59,188 nucleotides of DNA, from contig DLDU01000025.1 in NCBI GenBank assembly GCA_002481295.1, forward strand, positions 1-59,188, written 5' to 3'. The DNA comes from Prevotella sp. UBA7764 (GTDB taxonomy: Bacteria; Bacteroidota; Bacteroidia; Bacteroidales; Bacteroidaceae). The first letter of the stretch is position 1, and each line of letters opens with the position of its first letter. The notes beneath the pieces were generated by a model. That model had not been told where the DNA came from. It saw only the letters and a list, made by a program, of their open reading frames with translations, and ran no database searches. Below, piece by piece: positions 25,367-34,577 of this stretch. A program made the position numbers and the translations under genes.

Positions 25367-26311
25367 TTATTCTTGTTTCAGGTGACGGATGTTTCTCATC
25401 AGCCCCTCGTATTTCGCACGCTTCACGGCAGAGCCTTTGAAGAGGCGGCGATAGTCCTCGACAGAGAGCTGACGCCACTTGTCGAGTGTCATCTCAAGCA
25501 GCTCTTCTTTGGGCTGCAGTTCCGGCGTGGTGTTTGGCTTTGCAAATCTGTTCCAGGGACACGCCTGCTGACAGCGGTCGCAACCGTAGAAGCAATTGCC
25601 CATCGCCGACTGTGCTTCCTCGCTGAGCTCACCTTTGTTCTCAATCGTCTGGTAAGAGAGACAGCGGTCAGCGTTGAACTCGCCCGACTCAAGCAGGGCG
25701 TGCGTCGGACAGGCATCGATGCAGCGACGACAAATGCCGCAGCGGTTAGGCATCGGATCGTCGGGAGGAAGCTCTATGTCGAGGAAGAGCTCACCAAGAA
25801 AAAACATGCTTCCGCCATGTGGGATGATGAGCTGATGGTTCTTTCCCATCCATCCGAGTCCCGCCTTCACGGCCCAGTAACGCTCAAGGACGGGTCCGCT
25901 GTCGACGAAGACGCGATAATGTGGCGACGGTATCGGCTTCTTGCCATTGAAGCGAACCTCTTCCGGCATGATCCGGGCAGCCAGTAGCAGCAGCTTGTCG
26001 CGCATGACGGTGTGATAATCCTGCCCGAGTGCATAGCTCGCCATCTGAGGCTGGTCCTTTGGCATCGTCTGTGCGGGCGCATAGTTCAGTGCTACGGAGA
26101 TGATTGTCTTTAGTCCGGGCATGATCAGCCGTGGGTCGAGACGCATGTCGAGATAGTTGTCCATATAGTCCATCCCGGCATTCATGCCGTCGCTGAGCCA
26201 CTTTCTCAGCCCTTGCTCGGTCTTGGCGTCTACGCGCTCTGCCCTTGCGATGCCACAGGCTGAAAAGCCTAAGTCAAGAGCCTGACGCTTAAGTTCCGCT
26301 GCTTCTATCAT
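25367..26311 (-). CDS. queG: Epoxyqueuosine reductase QueG
   Basis: 314 residues. The cobalamin-dependent iron-sulfur enzyme performs the last step of queuosine synthesis on tRNA. An N-terminal flavin-free reductase-like region includes 'LGFSACGIARAE'. The middle has 'AVKAGLGWMGKNHQLI' with the usual 'G.G.iGKn' motif. Two 4Fe-4S clusters are supplied by 'CGICRRCIDACPTHAL' and 'CFYGCDRCQQACPWN'. It starts 4 nt after the porX stop, within the packed minus-strand cluster. Confidence 0.94.
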   Translation of the reverse strand: MIEAAELKRQALDLGFSACGIARAERVDAKTEQGLRKWLSDGMNAGMDYMDNYLDMRLDPRLIMPGLKTIISVALNYAPAQTMPKDQPQMASYALGQDYHTVMRDKLLLLAARIMPEEVRFNGKKPIPSPHYRVFVDSGPVLERYWAVKAGLGWMGKNHQLIIPHGGSMFFLGELFLDIELPPDDPMPNRCGICRRCIDACPTHALLESGEFNADRCLSYQTIENKGELSEEAQSAMGNCFYGCDRCQQACPWNRFAKPNTTPELQPKEELLEMTLDKWRQLSVEDYRRLFKGSAVKRAKYEGLMRNIRHLKQE

Positions 26312-26315
26312 GCTT

Positions 26316-27890
26316 TTATTTCTTTCTTGCCTTCATCGTGATCAACGGCACGAGTATTTCTTCCATCGAGATGCCGCCATGCTGGAACGTGTCGCGATAG
26401 TATTGCACGTAGTAGTTGTAGTTGTTGGGATAGGCAAAGAACGTGTTTCCTGTGGCGAAGGCGTAGGTCGTGCTCACGTTGGGCGCGGGCAGTTGGGCAT
26501 CCTTGGGGGCTTTGATGGTGAAGACCTCTTTGGAGTTGTAGTTGAGGTTCTTTCCCAGTTTATACCTCAGATTGGTGTTGGTGTTGCGGTCACCGACGAT
26601 CTTGATGGGCTTCTCGCAACGGATGGATCCGTGATCCGTGGTCAGGATAACACGGTAATCGCTCTGAGACAACAGCCGGAAAAGCTCGCCGATGACAGAG
26701 TGGCGGAACCAGCTCTGCGTGATGCTGCGGTAGGCTGCCTCGTCGCTGGCGAGCTCGCGCACCATCTTAGATTCCGTTCTGGCATGTGAGAGCATGTCGA
26801 TGAAGTTGATCACCACCACGTTGAGGTCGTTATCCTTCAGGCTGTTGTATTGTTGCAGGAAGCGGTCGGCAGCTGCCGAGTCATTGATTTTGTGGTAGGA
26901 GAAGCGGTCGTGACGGCGGTAGCGCTCGATCTGTGTGGCGATGAGTGGTGCCTCGTTGAGATTCTTGCCTTCCTCTTCGTCCTCGTCAACCCACAGCTCC
27001 GGGAACATCTGTTGGATCTTCACAGGCATCAATCCACTGAAGATGGCATTTCGGGCATACTGCGTGGCTGTCGGCAGAATGCTCATGTACATGTCTTCCT
27101 GAATGTCGAAGAGGTCGCCAATCTCCGTTGCCAGCGTGCGCCACTGGTCCCATCGGAAGTTGTCAATGACGACAAGGAAGACCTTCTCCCCTGCGCTAAT
27201 GGCGGGGAAGACACATTTCTTGAAGATGTCGGGGCTCATCTGCGGGCGGTCCTCCCCTGCTTTCTGTTGAAGGAATCGACGAGGATCCACCCAGTCAAGA
27301 TAGTTTTGTTTGACGTATTTGGCAAAGCCGTTGTTGGCTTCTTCTTTCTGCATGCTCAGCATCTCGGCAAATGTGCTGTCGGTACTGCCGAGTTCCATGT
27401 CCCAATATGACAGGCGGCGGTAGACCTCCATCCAGTCTGTCCACGTGCGGCAGTCGTCGATCTGCATGGAAAGTTGCTGATATTCCTGCTGATAAGAACT
27501 CTGTGTGACCTCATTGACGATCTCCCGCCGATGGATGTTCTTCTTGAGCGTCAAGAGTATCTGACTGGGGTTGACAGGCTTGATAAGATAGTCCGCGATC
27601 TTGGAGCCTATCGCCTGATCCATGATATCTTCCTCTTCGCTCTTGGTGACCATCACCACGGGCGTCTGAGGCTGTATCTCTTTGATGCGTTGCAACGTCT
27701 CCAGTCCCGTGAGTCCCGGCATCATCTCGTCGAGCATGATCAGGTCAAACGTCTGTGTCTTACAGAGTTCTATGGCATCGGCACCATTGCTGGCAGTGGC
27801 TACCTGATAGCCTTTCTTCTCCAGAAAGATGAGATAAGCCTTGAGCAAATCCATCTCGTCATCTACCCATAATATGTCTCCGTTGTTCAT
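26316..27890 (-). CDS. porX: PorX: response regulator with PglZ domain (type IX secretion control)
   Basis: 524 residues. An N-terminal receiver (1-120) has phospho-acceptor Asp54 in 'LIMLDEMMPGLTG' and Lys in 'DYLIKPVNP'. A helical linker leads to a C-terminal PglZ alkaline-phosphatase-fold domain: 'FLVVIDNFRWDQWRTLA', 'NVVVINFIDMLSHAR', and 'VILTTDHGSIRCEKP', with metal ligands in 'DNFR' and 'TTDHG'. In Porphyromonas gingivalis PorX controls T9SS genes and its PglZ domain acts on oligonucleotides. The gene starts 2 nt after the porW stop, a context that strengthens a T9SS role. No partner kinase PorY lies in the window. Confidence 0.92.
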   Translation of the reverse strand: MNNGDILWVDDEMDLLKAYLIFLEKKGYQVATASNGADAIELCKTQTFDLIMLDEMMPGLTGLETLQRIKEIQPQTPVVMVTKSEEEDIMDQAIGSKIADYLIKPVNPSQILLTLKKNIHRREIVNEVTQSSYQQEYQQLSMQIDDCRTWTDWMEVYRRLSYWDMELGSTDSTFAEMLSMQKEEANNGFAKYVKQNYLDWVDPRRFLQQKAGEDRPQMSPDIFKKCVFPAISAGEKVFLVVIDNFRWDQWRTLATEIGDLFDIQEDMYMSILPTATQYARNAIFSGLMPVKIQQMFPELWVDEDEEEGKNLNEAPLIATQIERYRRHDRFSYHKINDSAAADRFLQQYNSLKDNDLNVVVINFIDMLSHARTESKMVRELASDEAAYRSITQSWFRHSVIGELFRLLSQSDYRVILTTDHGSIRCEKPIKIVGDRNTNTNLRYKLGKNLNYNSKEVFTIKAPKDAQLPAPNVSTTYAFATGNTFFAYPNNYNYYVQYYRDTFQHGGISMEEILVPLITMKARKK

Positions 27891-27892
27891 CT

Positions 27893-30800
27893 TTAAAATC
27901 CGTCTAAATCGTAATACTCATCCTCTAAGTCAAAGGACTTCTCTTTCTTTGGCTGCGCCTTGGAATTTGCTTTCGCCTTGTCGTTCTGAGACTTGTTACC
28001 GGCCTTGCCGGCCGCACCTTGCTTAGCGGAGGCGCTTGTTTTATTTCCCTGTGTCTTATTTGATTGTGAAGCGTCTATCTTGGAAGGTTTAGCGGGTACC
28101 GGTGTGTCATCGAAGATGATATCAGCACCATTGGTCATGTCGGGAAAGAGTTTCGGCTTTTCCGTTTTCTTCTTTTCCTCAGCCTTGTTGGCCGTCTTCC
28201 CGGCTGCAGTCTCCTTCTTTGTTCCGCTCTCTTGTGCTTTGGGAAGAGGCTGTTGTTGCTGAGATTCCTGCTGCTTAGGTTTGACAGCTGGGGTTACCGC
28301 CTTGTTTTCCACCTTTTTCTGCTTTGTCGCGGGCAAGACAGTCGGGGCATCATCGTCATTCGTCGGGATGATAATACCACCTTGCTTCTGCCCATTCTCT
28401 GGTTCTGTGACAACTTCTGTCGACAGGCTCTTACCCTTGTTTTGGTCAGCGTCGTTGTCAACGGGAATATACGTGGAGGAAGATCCCTGCGTATCTTCCG
28501 GTTCTACTGTGATGCCATTGAGGTAGTCGTCGACCTCTTTCTCTGTCATCGGTAGCTTTTCTTTGTCGGGCTGGGTGACAACCTCTGCGGGTTCGATCAG
28601 CAATCTGGAGGTTGAAATCTTCAACGGCGCGAAATGGGTGTTGTAGAACTTGGAATAGTCGTCGTAACTGAACTGTGCTCCCAACAGTGGCAGATTGATC
28701 TCAGAGACGATAAAAGCCCGGGCTTTGCCTGTCAGTTTCTGCACCGAAGGCTGTTGCATCACTTGATTGGCGTACTGGCGTGCTTCATCGTAATTGTTGA
28801 ATCCGGAGATCCTCATACGGTGTATGCCGTCCAAGTCGTCAATGACAATGTCGAAGTCACGTACGAGATAGCTCGTGAAGTTATAGCGAGCCACCTGGAA
28901 CAGCAGCTGGTTTTCCCTGACCGAATTGGGAGCGTAGACCAGCAGGAAGCAGAAAGGAGTGTTACGCTCATTGCTGAGCTTCATCTCTTTTTTCTTGTCG
29001 GCCTCGGTCAGCACGTCGGTACGCCGTTGCCAAAAGTTGCCGATGTCGAAATGTCCGCCGTGGAGTTGCCGACCGGCCTTCACTCCGTTGATGATCATTC
29101 CGGCCAGTTCGGTCAGCTTACTCTCGGGGAAACGAGCCACCAGAGAGTCCATCGCTGCGAGACATCCTTGGCTGTCGCCCTCATTGAGGCGGCTCAGTCC
29201 ACCGATGAAGATGAACTTATCGCGGTTTTGTCCCTGGGGGAACCGCTGGGCCGAAACACGATTGTTGGCCGCTACCTCGGTATAGCGCTCAGCCTTGAAA
29301 GCATCGTAGGTGGCACTATAGAGCGAGTCCTCGATCTGCTCGCCATAGCGTGCGTTGGACAGATAGTTGGGATCAGAGAGCAGCGTCGTCCAATGGCTCT
29401 TGGGGAATTTGACTTTCAGCGTTGCCACCTGTTGCTGAGCCTGGGTCATGTCGCCCATGCGTGAGTAGAGCAAAAAGAGGTGATAGAGCACCTCAACGGC
29501 CTTCTCGTAGTCGGGATAATTGCGGTTCAGGCGCTCCAAGGCTTTGCGACTGAGTTCCATATTGCCCAACTGGTCCTTGAAGATGATGCCACTGTTGAAC
29601 AATCCGTCGCAAAGAATGATGTTGCTGGCCTTGAGTTGCTCGGCTGTGAAAGGTATTTGTGCCATGTAGTATTCTCTCGTGTGAGGATCCTCAGAGGGCT
29701 TGACCGTCTTGGAATCTTCTGCCGTAGAGTCAGCCGAGGCTTCCTTTCCGGTGTCCATATTATATAAGGAGTCAGTGGACGCAAGGTCCATGTTGGCCTG
29801 ACCATCGGCCACCACCGTCTTGTTGGCACGCTGCCAGTTGTCGACATTCTTGCGTTTTCCCCACAGCCGTTGGAATTGTTCCTTACCTTGCTGCACGGCC
29901 ATAGGGTTATAGAAATACCAGGCGCCATTTTGCTGGAAGCCCGTCGTGTTGGTCTGACGCTGCGATGATCTCTGCTGTGTGCGCTCCATGTCATTGCCTT
30001 CCGACAGTTGGTTGGAAGCGTCCTGCGCCTCTTGCGCGCGTTTTTCCTTCTTTTCCTTCTGTTTCAAAGCCTCGATGACGCGGTCGATGGCGGCGTTGCG
30101 ATGAGCGTCATCCATCTTTGCCAGCGACTGCAGAGAGTCTTGCAGATGCACGGCTTCGGTATAGGGGACGAGAGCGTCAAGGATTTTGGATCGTTCCGTG
30201 AGCTGTGCATAGTCCTTCCGCTCCTTGTCCAACATGCCGACCGCCTGGGTATAGCAACGCTGTGCATCGGCAAACCGTTCCTTGTCCCAATACAGATTTC
30301 CCAGTTTCAGCATCAGCACACCCTTCTCCACTCCATTGCGTGTGGACTTGGCACCGCCCCGCTCGTAAGCAGAGATAGCCTTTGCCGTGTCGCGCTGGGA
30401 AAGAAAGATATTACCCATCGCATAGTATACCTGGTCGAGATAGTCTTTGTTCTTGTCAGAAGCCGCCATGCGCTTGAGCCTGCCGATCATCTTCCCCGCC
30501 TGCCGGGCAGCCATGACTTCCGTCTGAGCCACACGGGCATTGAGTTCCAGCTCATAGGGCGGATTGGTGCGGACAGCCCTTTGATATGCCTTATAGGCAT
30601 CCTGATTCATGTTGGTGAGTGCATAGATCTGCCCGAGCAGGAAATACTCGCGTGCTTTCTGTTTGCGTCGCATCTCATGGCGGATGACCTTTTTCAGATG
30701 GGGGATCGCATCGGCATAGTGCTGTGTATGGATATAGTAGTCGGCCAGCGTATAGTCCCATTCCTTGCGGGCAACACTGGGTATCGTGTCGCGGCGGGCA

Positions 30801-31414
30801 TTGCGGATGACCTCCTCGGCATCGTAGAGCCATCCACTCTCCACGTAGGTCTTGGCCAGCCAAGCCTGGGCACGGCTATAGATGGCCGGTTGAGTGGCAT
30901 AGAGGCGCGACATGTAGTTGAATGTAGAAGCGGCTCCATCGAAGTCTCCCTCGTAAAACTGCGAGCGTCCCATCAGCATCCAAGCCTTCCACAGAAAGGG
31001 ATTATACTCTCTCCGTTGCAGCCATTCGATGTCTCGCGCCGTCTTTTTGCGGTTTTTGTCCCATTCGGGTCGTCGTTTGATGCTATAACGCTGAATGGCC
31101 TTCTGCGATTTCTGTATTGCCCTGTCGTAGTTGGATTTGCCCAGTTCACGGCTGTTTTTGTTGCCGACGGTATAGAGAGGGATCAGTTCCGTGAAGTTGT
31201 CTTTGTTGCCATTCTCTTTTTCCAGAGAACCGTCGATGTAGGCCAGCGTACCATTATAATAGGTGTTGTAATGGGCGTTGAAGGCCTTCCACCAGCGAGT
31301 GCCCGCGGTGTTCTTGCTACTGGAGCAGCCCGCTATGACACCGATGAGGACTGACAGTAGGGAGACGGATATCAGAAATGTACTTCGAACCTTCACTTTG
31401 TGATTTATTCTCAA
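27893..31414 (-). CDS. porW: PorW/SprE-like TPR lipoprotein of the type IX secretion system
   Basis: 1173 residues. A lipoprotein signal ends 'IGVIAGCSSSKN'. The mature start 'RWWKAFNAHYNTYYNGTLAY' is characteristic of PorW/SprE. TPR repeats run from about 120 to 420 (for example 'AREYFLLGQIYALTNMNQDA', 'GVLMLKLGNLYWDKERFADA'), followed by further TPR-like pairs ('YDAFKAERYTEVAANNRVSA', 'FIFIGGLSRLNEGDSQGCLA'). After about 1000 the protein is Lys/Gln/Ala-rich and disordered, ending in the acidic 'SFDLEDEYYDLDGF'. PorW helps connect the T9SS motor to the PorK/N ring. The low-complexity tail makes it longer than most homologues I recall. It overlaps no gene but is 1 nt from its upstream neighbour. 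Confidence 0.87.
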   Translation of the reverse strand: MRINHKVKVRSTFLISVSLLSVLIGVIAGCSSSKNTAGTRWWKAFNAHYNTYYNGTLAYIDGSLEKENGNKDNFTELIPLYTVGNKNSRELGKSNYDRAIQKSQKAIQRYSIKRRPEWDKNRKKTARDIEWLQRREYNPFLWKAWMLMGRSQFYEGDFDGAASTFNYMSRLYATQPAIYSRAQAWLAKTYVESGWLYDAEEVIRNARRDTIPSVARKEWDYTLADYYIHTQHYADAIPHLKKVIRHEMRRKQKAREYFLLGQIYALTNMNQDAYKAYQRAVRTNPPYELELNARVAQTEVMAARQAGKMIGRLKRMAASDKNKDYLDQVYYAMGNIFLSQRDTAKAISAYERGGAKSTRNGVEKGVLMLKLGNLYWDKERFADAQRCYTQAVGMLDKERKDYAQLTERSKILDALVPYTEAVHLQDSLQSLAKMDDAHRNAAIDRVIEALKQKEKKEKRAQEAQDASNQLSEGNDMERTQQRSSQRQTNTTGFQQNGAWYFYNPMAVQQGKEQFQRLWGKRKNVDNWQRANKTVVADGQANMDLASTDSLYNMDTGKEASADSTAEDSKTVKPSEDPHTREYYMAQIPFTAEQLKASNIILCDGLFNSGIIFKDQLGNMELSRKALERLNRNYPDYEKAVEVLYHLFLLYSRMGDMTQAQQQVATLKVKFPKSHWTTLLSDPNYLSNARYGEQIEDSLYSATYDAFKAERYTEVAANNRVSAQRFPQGQNRDKFIFIGGLSRLNEGDSQGCLAAMDSLVARFPESKLTELAGMIINGVKAGRQLHGGHFDIGNFWQRRTDVLTEADKKKEMKLSNERNTPFCFLLVYAPNSVRENQLLFQVARYNFTSYLVRDFDIVIDDLDGIHRMRISGFNNYDEARQYANQVMQQPSVQKLTGKARAFIVSEINLPLLGAQFSYDDYSKFYNTHFAPLKISTSRLLIEPAEVVTQPDKEKLPMTEKEVDDYLNGITVEPEDTQGSSSTYIPVDNDADQNKGKSLSTEVVTEPENGQKQGGIIIPTNDDDAPTVLPATKQKKVENKAVTPAVKPKQQESQQQQPLPKAQESGTKKETAAGKTANKAEEKKKTEKPKLFPDMTNGADIIFDDTPVPAKPSKIDASQSNKTQGNKTSASAKQGAAGKAGNKSQNDKAKANSKAQPKKEKSFDLEDEYYDLDGF

Positions 31415-31415
31415 G

Positions 31416-31814
31416 CTATTTCATCATTGCCACGTATTCATCCTTCAGAATGTCCGGCAATTCTATTCCTCTGAGATGGAGGCTTCTGCCCCATGCCGCG
31501 ACTTCTTCCGGGTGCAACGACTCCAACACTTCTGCAAACTGCTCAACCTCTTCGTCGGTGTACAGATTGGAAGGACGACCTTTGAAAGCGTCTAGTTCCT
31601 CATCGTCGAAATATTCGATGGGCTTTGTCGCCGCTTCCAGCATGCAGTCCTGCTCGCACTTGTCGTTGAAGCCCGTACAGGTGGCGCAACTGTCCGAGGC
31701 GTCAGGGATGAAAGGAGCCTCGTCGTGTCCCCGACGACGTAAAAGCAAACTGGAGCCCGCACTAATGAGGCCCAGCACGACGAGACTGATGAGGAGATAG
31801 ACGATGATGCTCAT
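31416..31814 (-). CDS. Small membrane protein with Cys motif, in the porW operon
   Basis: 132 residues: an N-terminal transmembrane helix (3-24, 'VYLLISLVVLGLISAGSSLL'), then 'RRRGHDEAPFIPDASDSCATCTGFNDKCEQDC' with four cysteines (CxxC...CxxxC), and an acidic helical C-terminus. The cysteines could bind a metal or form disulphides. I recognise it only as a conserved Bacteroidales protein of unknown function. Its start overlaps the end of aroA by 4 nt and its stop is 1 nt before porW, so a connection with T9SS assembly is possible. Confidence 0.75.
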   Translation of the reverse strand: MSIIVYLLISLVVLGLISAGSSLLLRRRGHDEAPFIPDASDSCATCTGFNDKCEQDCMLEAATKPIEYFDDEELDAFKGRPSNLYTDEEVEQFAEVLESLHPEEVAAWGRSLHLRGIELPDILKDEYVAMMK

Positions 31815-33061
31815 TGTTGCTCTTCAATAAGGAATCCAGCTTGGCGCAGGTCGCTCCAAAAATGGGGATAAGACTTGCTGACGACTTCGGGATGATTGAC
31901 GCACAGATGGGGATGCACGATGGCAAGAGGAGCAAACGACATGGCCATGCGGTGATCTTCGTAAGTGTCGATGGCGTCGAAAGTAGGCTCGCAACGTCCG
32001 TGATCCCAAATCAGTTCGCTGTCATTCACGCTACGGATGAGGAAGCCCATCTTGCGGAGTTCGTTTTTCAAGGCTTCTATGCGGTCGGTTTCCTTGATCT
32101 TCAGGCTCGCCAGACCTGTGAAGTGGAAGGAAACTCCCAAAGCGCAGCAGGTCACCACAACGGTCTGAGCCAAGTCGGGACAGTTGATGAAGTCAAAGTC
32201 TAAATGCTGCACACCACCGATCTTATGTTTCAGTGTGGTAAAGGTCTCACCCGTATTGGGATCAGTACTGAACGAGGTCTTTACACCTAAGAGCGAGAAG
32301 ATGTATTTGATGATCGAGTCGCCTTGGCGTGAGCTGTCCATGAGTCCGTTGAGCCTCACCTCAGGCATGCTGTCGCCGAAGAGAGCCACCATCTCATACC
32401 AGTAGCTGGCTGCGCTCCAGTCGTTCTCAATGACATAGGGTTTGTTGACGTAAGGCTGAGGTTTTACCTCTATCGTGGTGTTGTCCATCCAACTGGCTTG
32501 TGCGCCAAAGTTTCCCATCACCCACAGCGTCAGGTCGATGTAAGGACGTGAGATGATTTCGCCTTGAAGTGTCAGTTGCAAGCCATTTTTCAGCATAGGA
32601 CCAATGAGCAGGAGAGCTGAGATGAACTGAGAACTGACATTGCCGGGGATTTCCAGCTGGCCGCCTTCCAGCTGATGACCTTTGATGCGCAAGGGAGGAA
32701 AACCCTCCTCACCGGCGTACTCGATGTCAGCGCCCAGTGCGCGCAAGGCGTCAACCAAGATTCCAATGGGTCTGTGCTTCATGCGTTCAGAACCCGTGAT
32801 GACACGCTCGCCGGGTGTGAGAGACAAATATGCCGAGAGGAAACGCATGGCCGTGCCTGCTGCCTTCACGTCGATGACTTCTCCGGCAGACTTCAAGGCG
32901 TTGATGACCACGGCCGTGTCGTCACAGTCGGATAAGTTGGTGGGCACATGCTCTCCGCCGCTGAGGGCGTAGATGATCAGTGCTCTGTTGCTGATGCTCT
33001 TCGATGCCGGCAGTTTGATGCTGGCGTCGAGCGTTTTCGGGGCTGTAATATCGTATGTCAT
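31811..33061 (-). CDS. aroA: 3-phosphoshikimate 1-carboxyvinyltransferase (EPSP synthase)
   Basis: 416 residues. It transfers enolpyruvate from PEP to shikimate-3-phosphate. Motifs include the opening 'LPASKSISNRALIIYALSGG', 'VKAAGTAMRFLSAYLSLTPG' (substrate-binding 'GTaaRfl'), 'GSERMKHRPIGILVDALRALG' (the 'R.RP' motif), 'GNVSSQFISALLLIGP', 'ENDWSAASYW' and 'LKIKETDRIEALKNELRKMG' (the 'KEsDR' motif) with 'DHRMAMSFAPLAI'. All are intact. It sits 14 nt downstream of the M43 protease gene and overlaps the small membrane protein, so it appears embedded in a mixed-function operon. Confidence 0.94.
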   Translation of the reverse strand: MTYDITAPKTLDASIKLPASKSISNRALIIYALSGGEHVPTNLSDCDDTAVVINALKSAGEVIDVKAAGTAMRFLSAYLSLTPGERVITGSERMKHRPIGILVDALRALGADIEYAGEEGFPPLRIKGHQLEGGQLEIPGNVSSQFISALLLIGPMLKNGLQLTLQGEIISRPYIDLTLWVMGNFGAQASWMDNTTIEVKPQPYVNKPYVIENDWSAASYWYEMVALFGDSMPEVRLNGLMDSSRQGDSIIKYIFSLLGVKTSFSTDPNTGETFTTLKHKIGGVQHLDFDFINCPDLAQTVVVTCCALGVSFHFTGLASLKIKETDRIEALKNELRKMGFLIRSVNDSELIWDHGRCEPTFDAIDTYEDHRMAMSFAPLAIVHPHLCVNHPEVVSKSYPHFWSDLRQAGFLIEEQQ

Positions 33062-33075
33062 AATCTATTGGTTGC

Positions 33076-34233
33076 TTATTTTATGATCGTGAATTTCAAA
33101 TCCAGCGGGTGACTGTCGTCTGTGGCCCGTGTTCTGGTGTTGATATTGTTTTTCTTGGGTCCGGGAATGAGTGGACTGTAGTAGAGCACGTTCCTGATAC
33201 GTTTTTTCTGATCTGCTGTGATCTGGAATCCCATCGTCAAACTGTAGTCCATGATGTTGTCCGACTCAAAGATCTTGCCGTCACATGAGTTTCTTGACAG
33301 CATCTTCTTAGTAATGCTGGGGTCGTTTTGCTCGAAGTTCAGCGTTTCCAAATAATTATTATAGTCGATACGATTATACGATGGCGTGTCCTTGCAGTAG
33401 TCGGTGTCACCGCAAGAGTCTGCTGGCTGAAAGCTTCCGTCTTTCTTTTCTTCCGTGAAAGCATGATAGAGACCGAGATAGTGTCCCAGTTCATGTGCCA
33501 TCGTGACGACGACATCTGCCGTGGAGAGTGCATGGGCTGTGTGGTTGTCGTCTGTGTATCGGTCAGATTGGAAATAGCCACCACCAGAAGCCTGTGCGGC
33601 ATAAGTGCTGTTGATAGAAGAGCAAAGCGGATATTTCAGTTGGTTTTTGGCAATATACTGTGTCTTGACGTTGTCCAGCCCCTCTACTCTGTTGTCTACC
33701 GTGTGCGGCATGTGAGAGATGCCCAACGTCACCTCATTGGAAGACGCTGATTTGAAGTTGAACATCATCACATTGATATATTGGTTGGGGTCCCAAATAT
33801 ATTTCACATTGGCACCGGTGTTGTCAGACATGAAGGCACTGACGTCGATGGGATAGTCGCCGTCGTACTTCACATATTCCACTCCGGGTGTTCCAAGTTT
33901 CTTACCCTTCTCGTCCTTCTCAGCCAAAACGAACTTCAGATGGAGGTTCTCGCTCTTGCCATAGATTCCGCCTTGGTAGATCTCGTTGACATATTGCAGC
34001 AGATTCTTCAAGCGTGCGGCAGGAATATATTGGCTGGCATCAGACTGATTCTTATAAAGGACATGGAAGATGACCGGCAACTGATATTCATAGTTGCTGT
34101 CAATCTCAGCCGTGTCTGTGACCAGAGTGCTTTTGTCTGTCGACATCAGCCCGTTATCACCGCCGCAGGCGCTCAGCCCTAAGCATAGTGCCAAGAGCAA
34201 CCACAGGACAATATGTTTTTGTTTGATGATCAT
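33076..34233 (-). CDS. M43-type zinc metalloprotease lipoprotein
   Basis: 385 residues. A lipoprotein signal peptide (MIIKQKHIVLWLLLALCLGL, then SACGGD) implies export and lipidation at the Cys. The metzincin-like zinc site is 'MAHELGHYLGLYHAFTE' (HExxHxxGxxH; about residues 246-256), and downstream 'DNIMDYSLTM' supplies the Met-turn. N-terminal 'LPVIFHVLYKNQ' and 'YIPAARLKNLLQYVNEIYQG' match the Bacteroides zinc-dependent metalloprotease lipoprotein family. The enzyme is likely active on the cell surface or in the periplasm. It is the first gene of the tightly packed minus-strand run. Confidence 0.88.
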   Translation of the reverse strand: MIIKQKHIVLWLLLALCLGLSACGGDNGLMSTDKSTLVTDTAEIDSNYEYQLPVIFHVLYKNQSDASQYIPAARLKNLLQYVNEIYQGGIYGKSENLHLKFVLAEKDEKGKKLGTPGVEYVKYDGDYPIDVSAFMSDNTGANVKYIWDPNQYINVMMFNFKSASSNEVTLGISHMPHTVDNRVEGLDNVKTQYIAKNQLKYPLCSSINSTYAAQASGGGYFQSDRYTDDNHTAHALSTADVVVTMAHELGHYLGLYHAFTEEKKDGSFQPADSCGDTDYCKDTPSYNRIDYNNYLETLNFEQNDPSITKKMLSRNSCDGKIFESDNIMDYSLTMGFQITADQKKRIRNVLYYSPLIPGPKKNNINTRTRATDDSHPLDLKFTIIK

Positions 34234-34357
34234 CTATTGTACTTTGCGTCTTTCTTTTTACGTCTTGCAAAAATACAAAATATCCCTTGAAATAACGTAG
34301 TTACGCCCTATATATTTACATTAAAAACAACAAACAAATGAAAAAGTTGCCCGAAAA

Positions 34358-34389
34358 TTTGGTGATGTCAAATAGAATATGTACCTTTG
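34358..34389 (+). promoter_or_regulatory. Promoter of the tRNA-Pro/tRNA-Lys transcript
   Basis: TTTG (34358-34361), 20-nt spacer, TACCTTTG (34382-34389), ending 20 nt before tRNA-Pro. It is an exact fit to the Bacteroidota housekeeping consensus. Confidence 0.85.
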
Positions 34390-34408
34390 CACTCGGTTTT
34401 GAAAACAA

Positions 34409-34481
34409 CGGGATTTGGCGCAGTTGGTAGCGCACACGTCTGGGGGGCGCGAGGTCGCTGGTTCGAGTCCAGTAATCCCGA
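34409..34481 (+). tRNA. tRNA-Pro (anticodon GGG)
   Basis: Acceptor stem CGGGATT / AATCCCG, D-arm GCGC-AGTTGGTA-GCGC, anticodon loop CTGGGGG (GGG, positions 34-36), T-arm CTGG-TTCGAGT-CCAG, discriminator A. C1 is typical of proline tRNAs. The anticodon stem shows an A28-C42 mismatch (CACGT against GCGCG). CCA is not encoded beyond 'CA'. Confidence 0.93.
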
Positions 34482-34499
34482 CAAGTAAATAAAACCGTT

Positions 34500-34572
34500 G
34501 ACTCGCTAGCTCAGTTGGTAGAGCACAACACTTTTAATGTTGGGGTCATGGGTTCGAACCCCATGCGAGTCA
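34500..34572 (+). tRNA. tRNA-Lys (anticodon TTT)
   Basis: Acceptor GACTCGC / GCGAGTC, D-arm GCTC-AGTTGGTA-GAGC, anticodon loop CTTTTAA with anticodon TTT, T-loop TTCGAAC. It lies 18 nt after tRNA-Pro and shares its transcript. The 3' CCA is not encoded. Confidence 0.96.
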
Positions 34573-34577
34573 CTCAG

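Noticed and set aside
34409..34481. Reading the anticodon as GGC or GCC in the G-run
   Set aside because: Placing the 5-bp T-stem, 7-nt anticodon loop and C1-G72 acceptor puts GGG at 34-36, the proline decoder.
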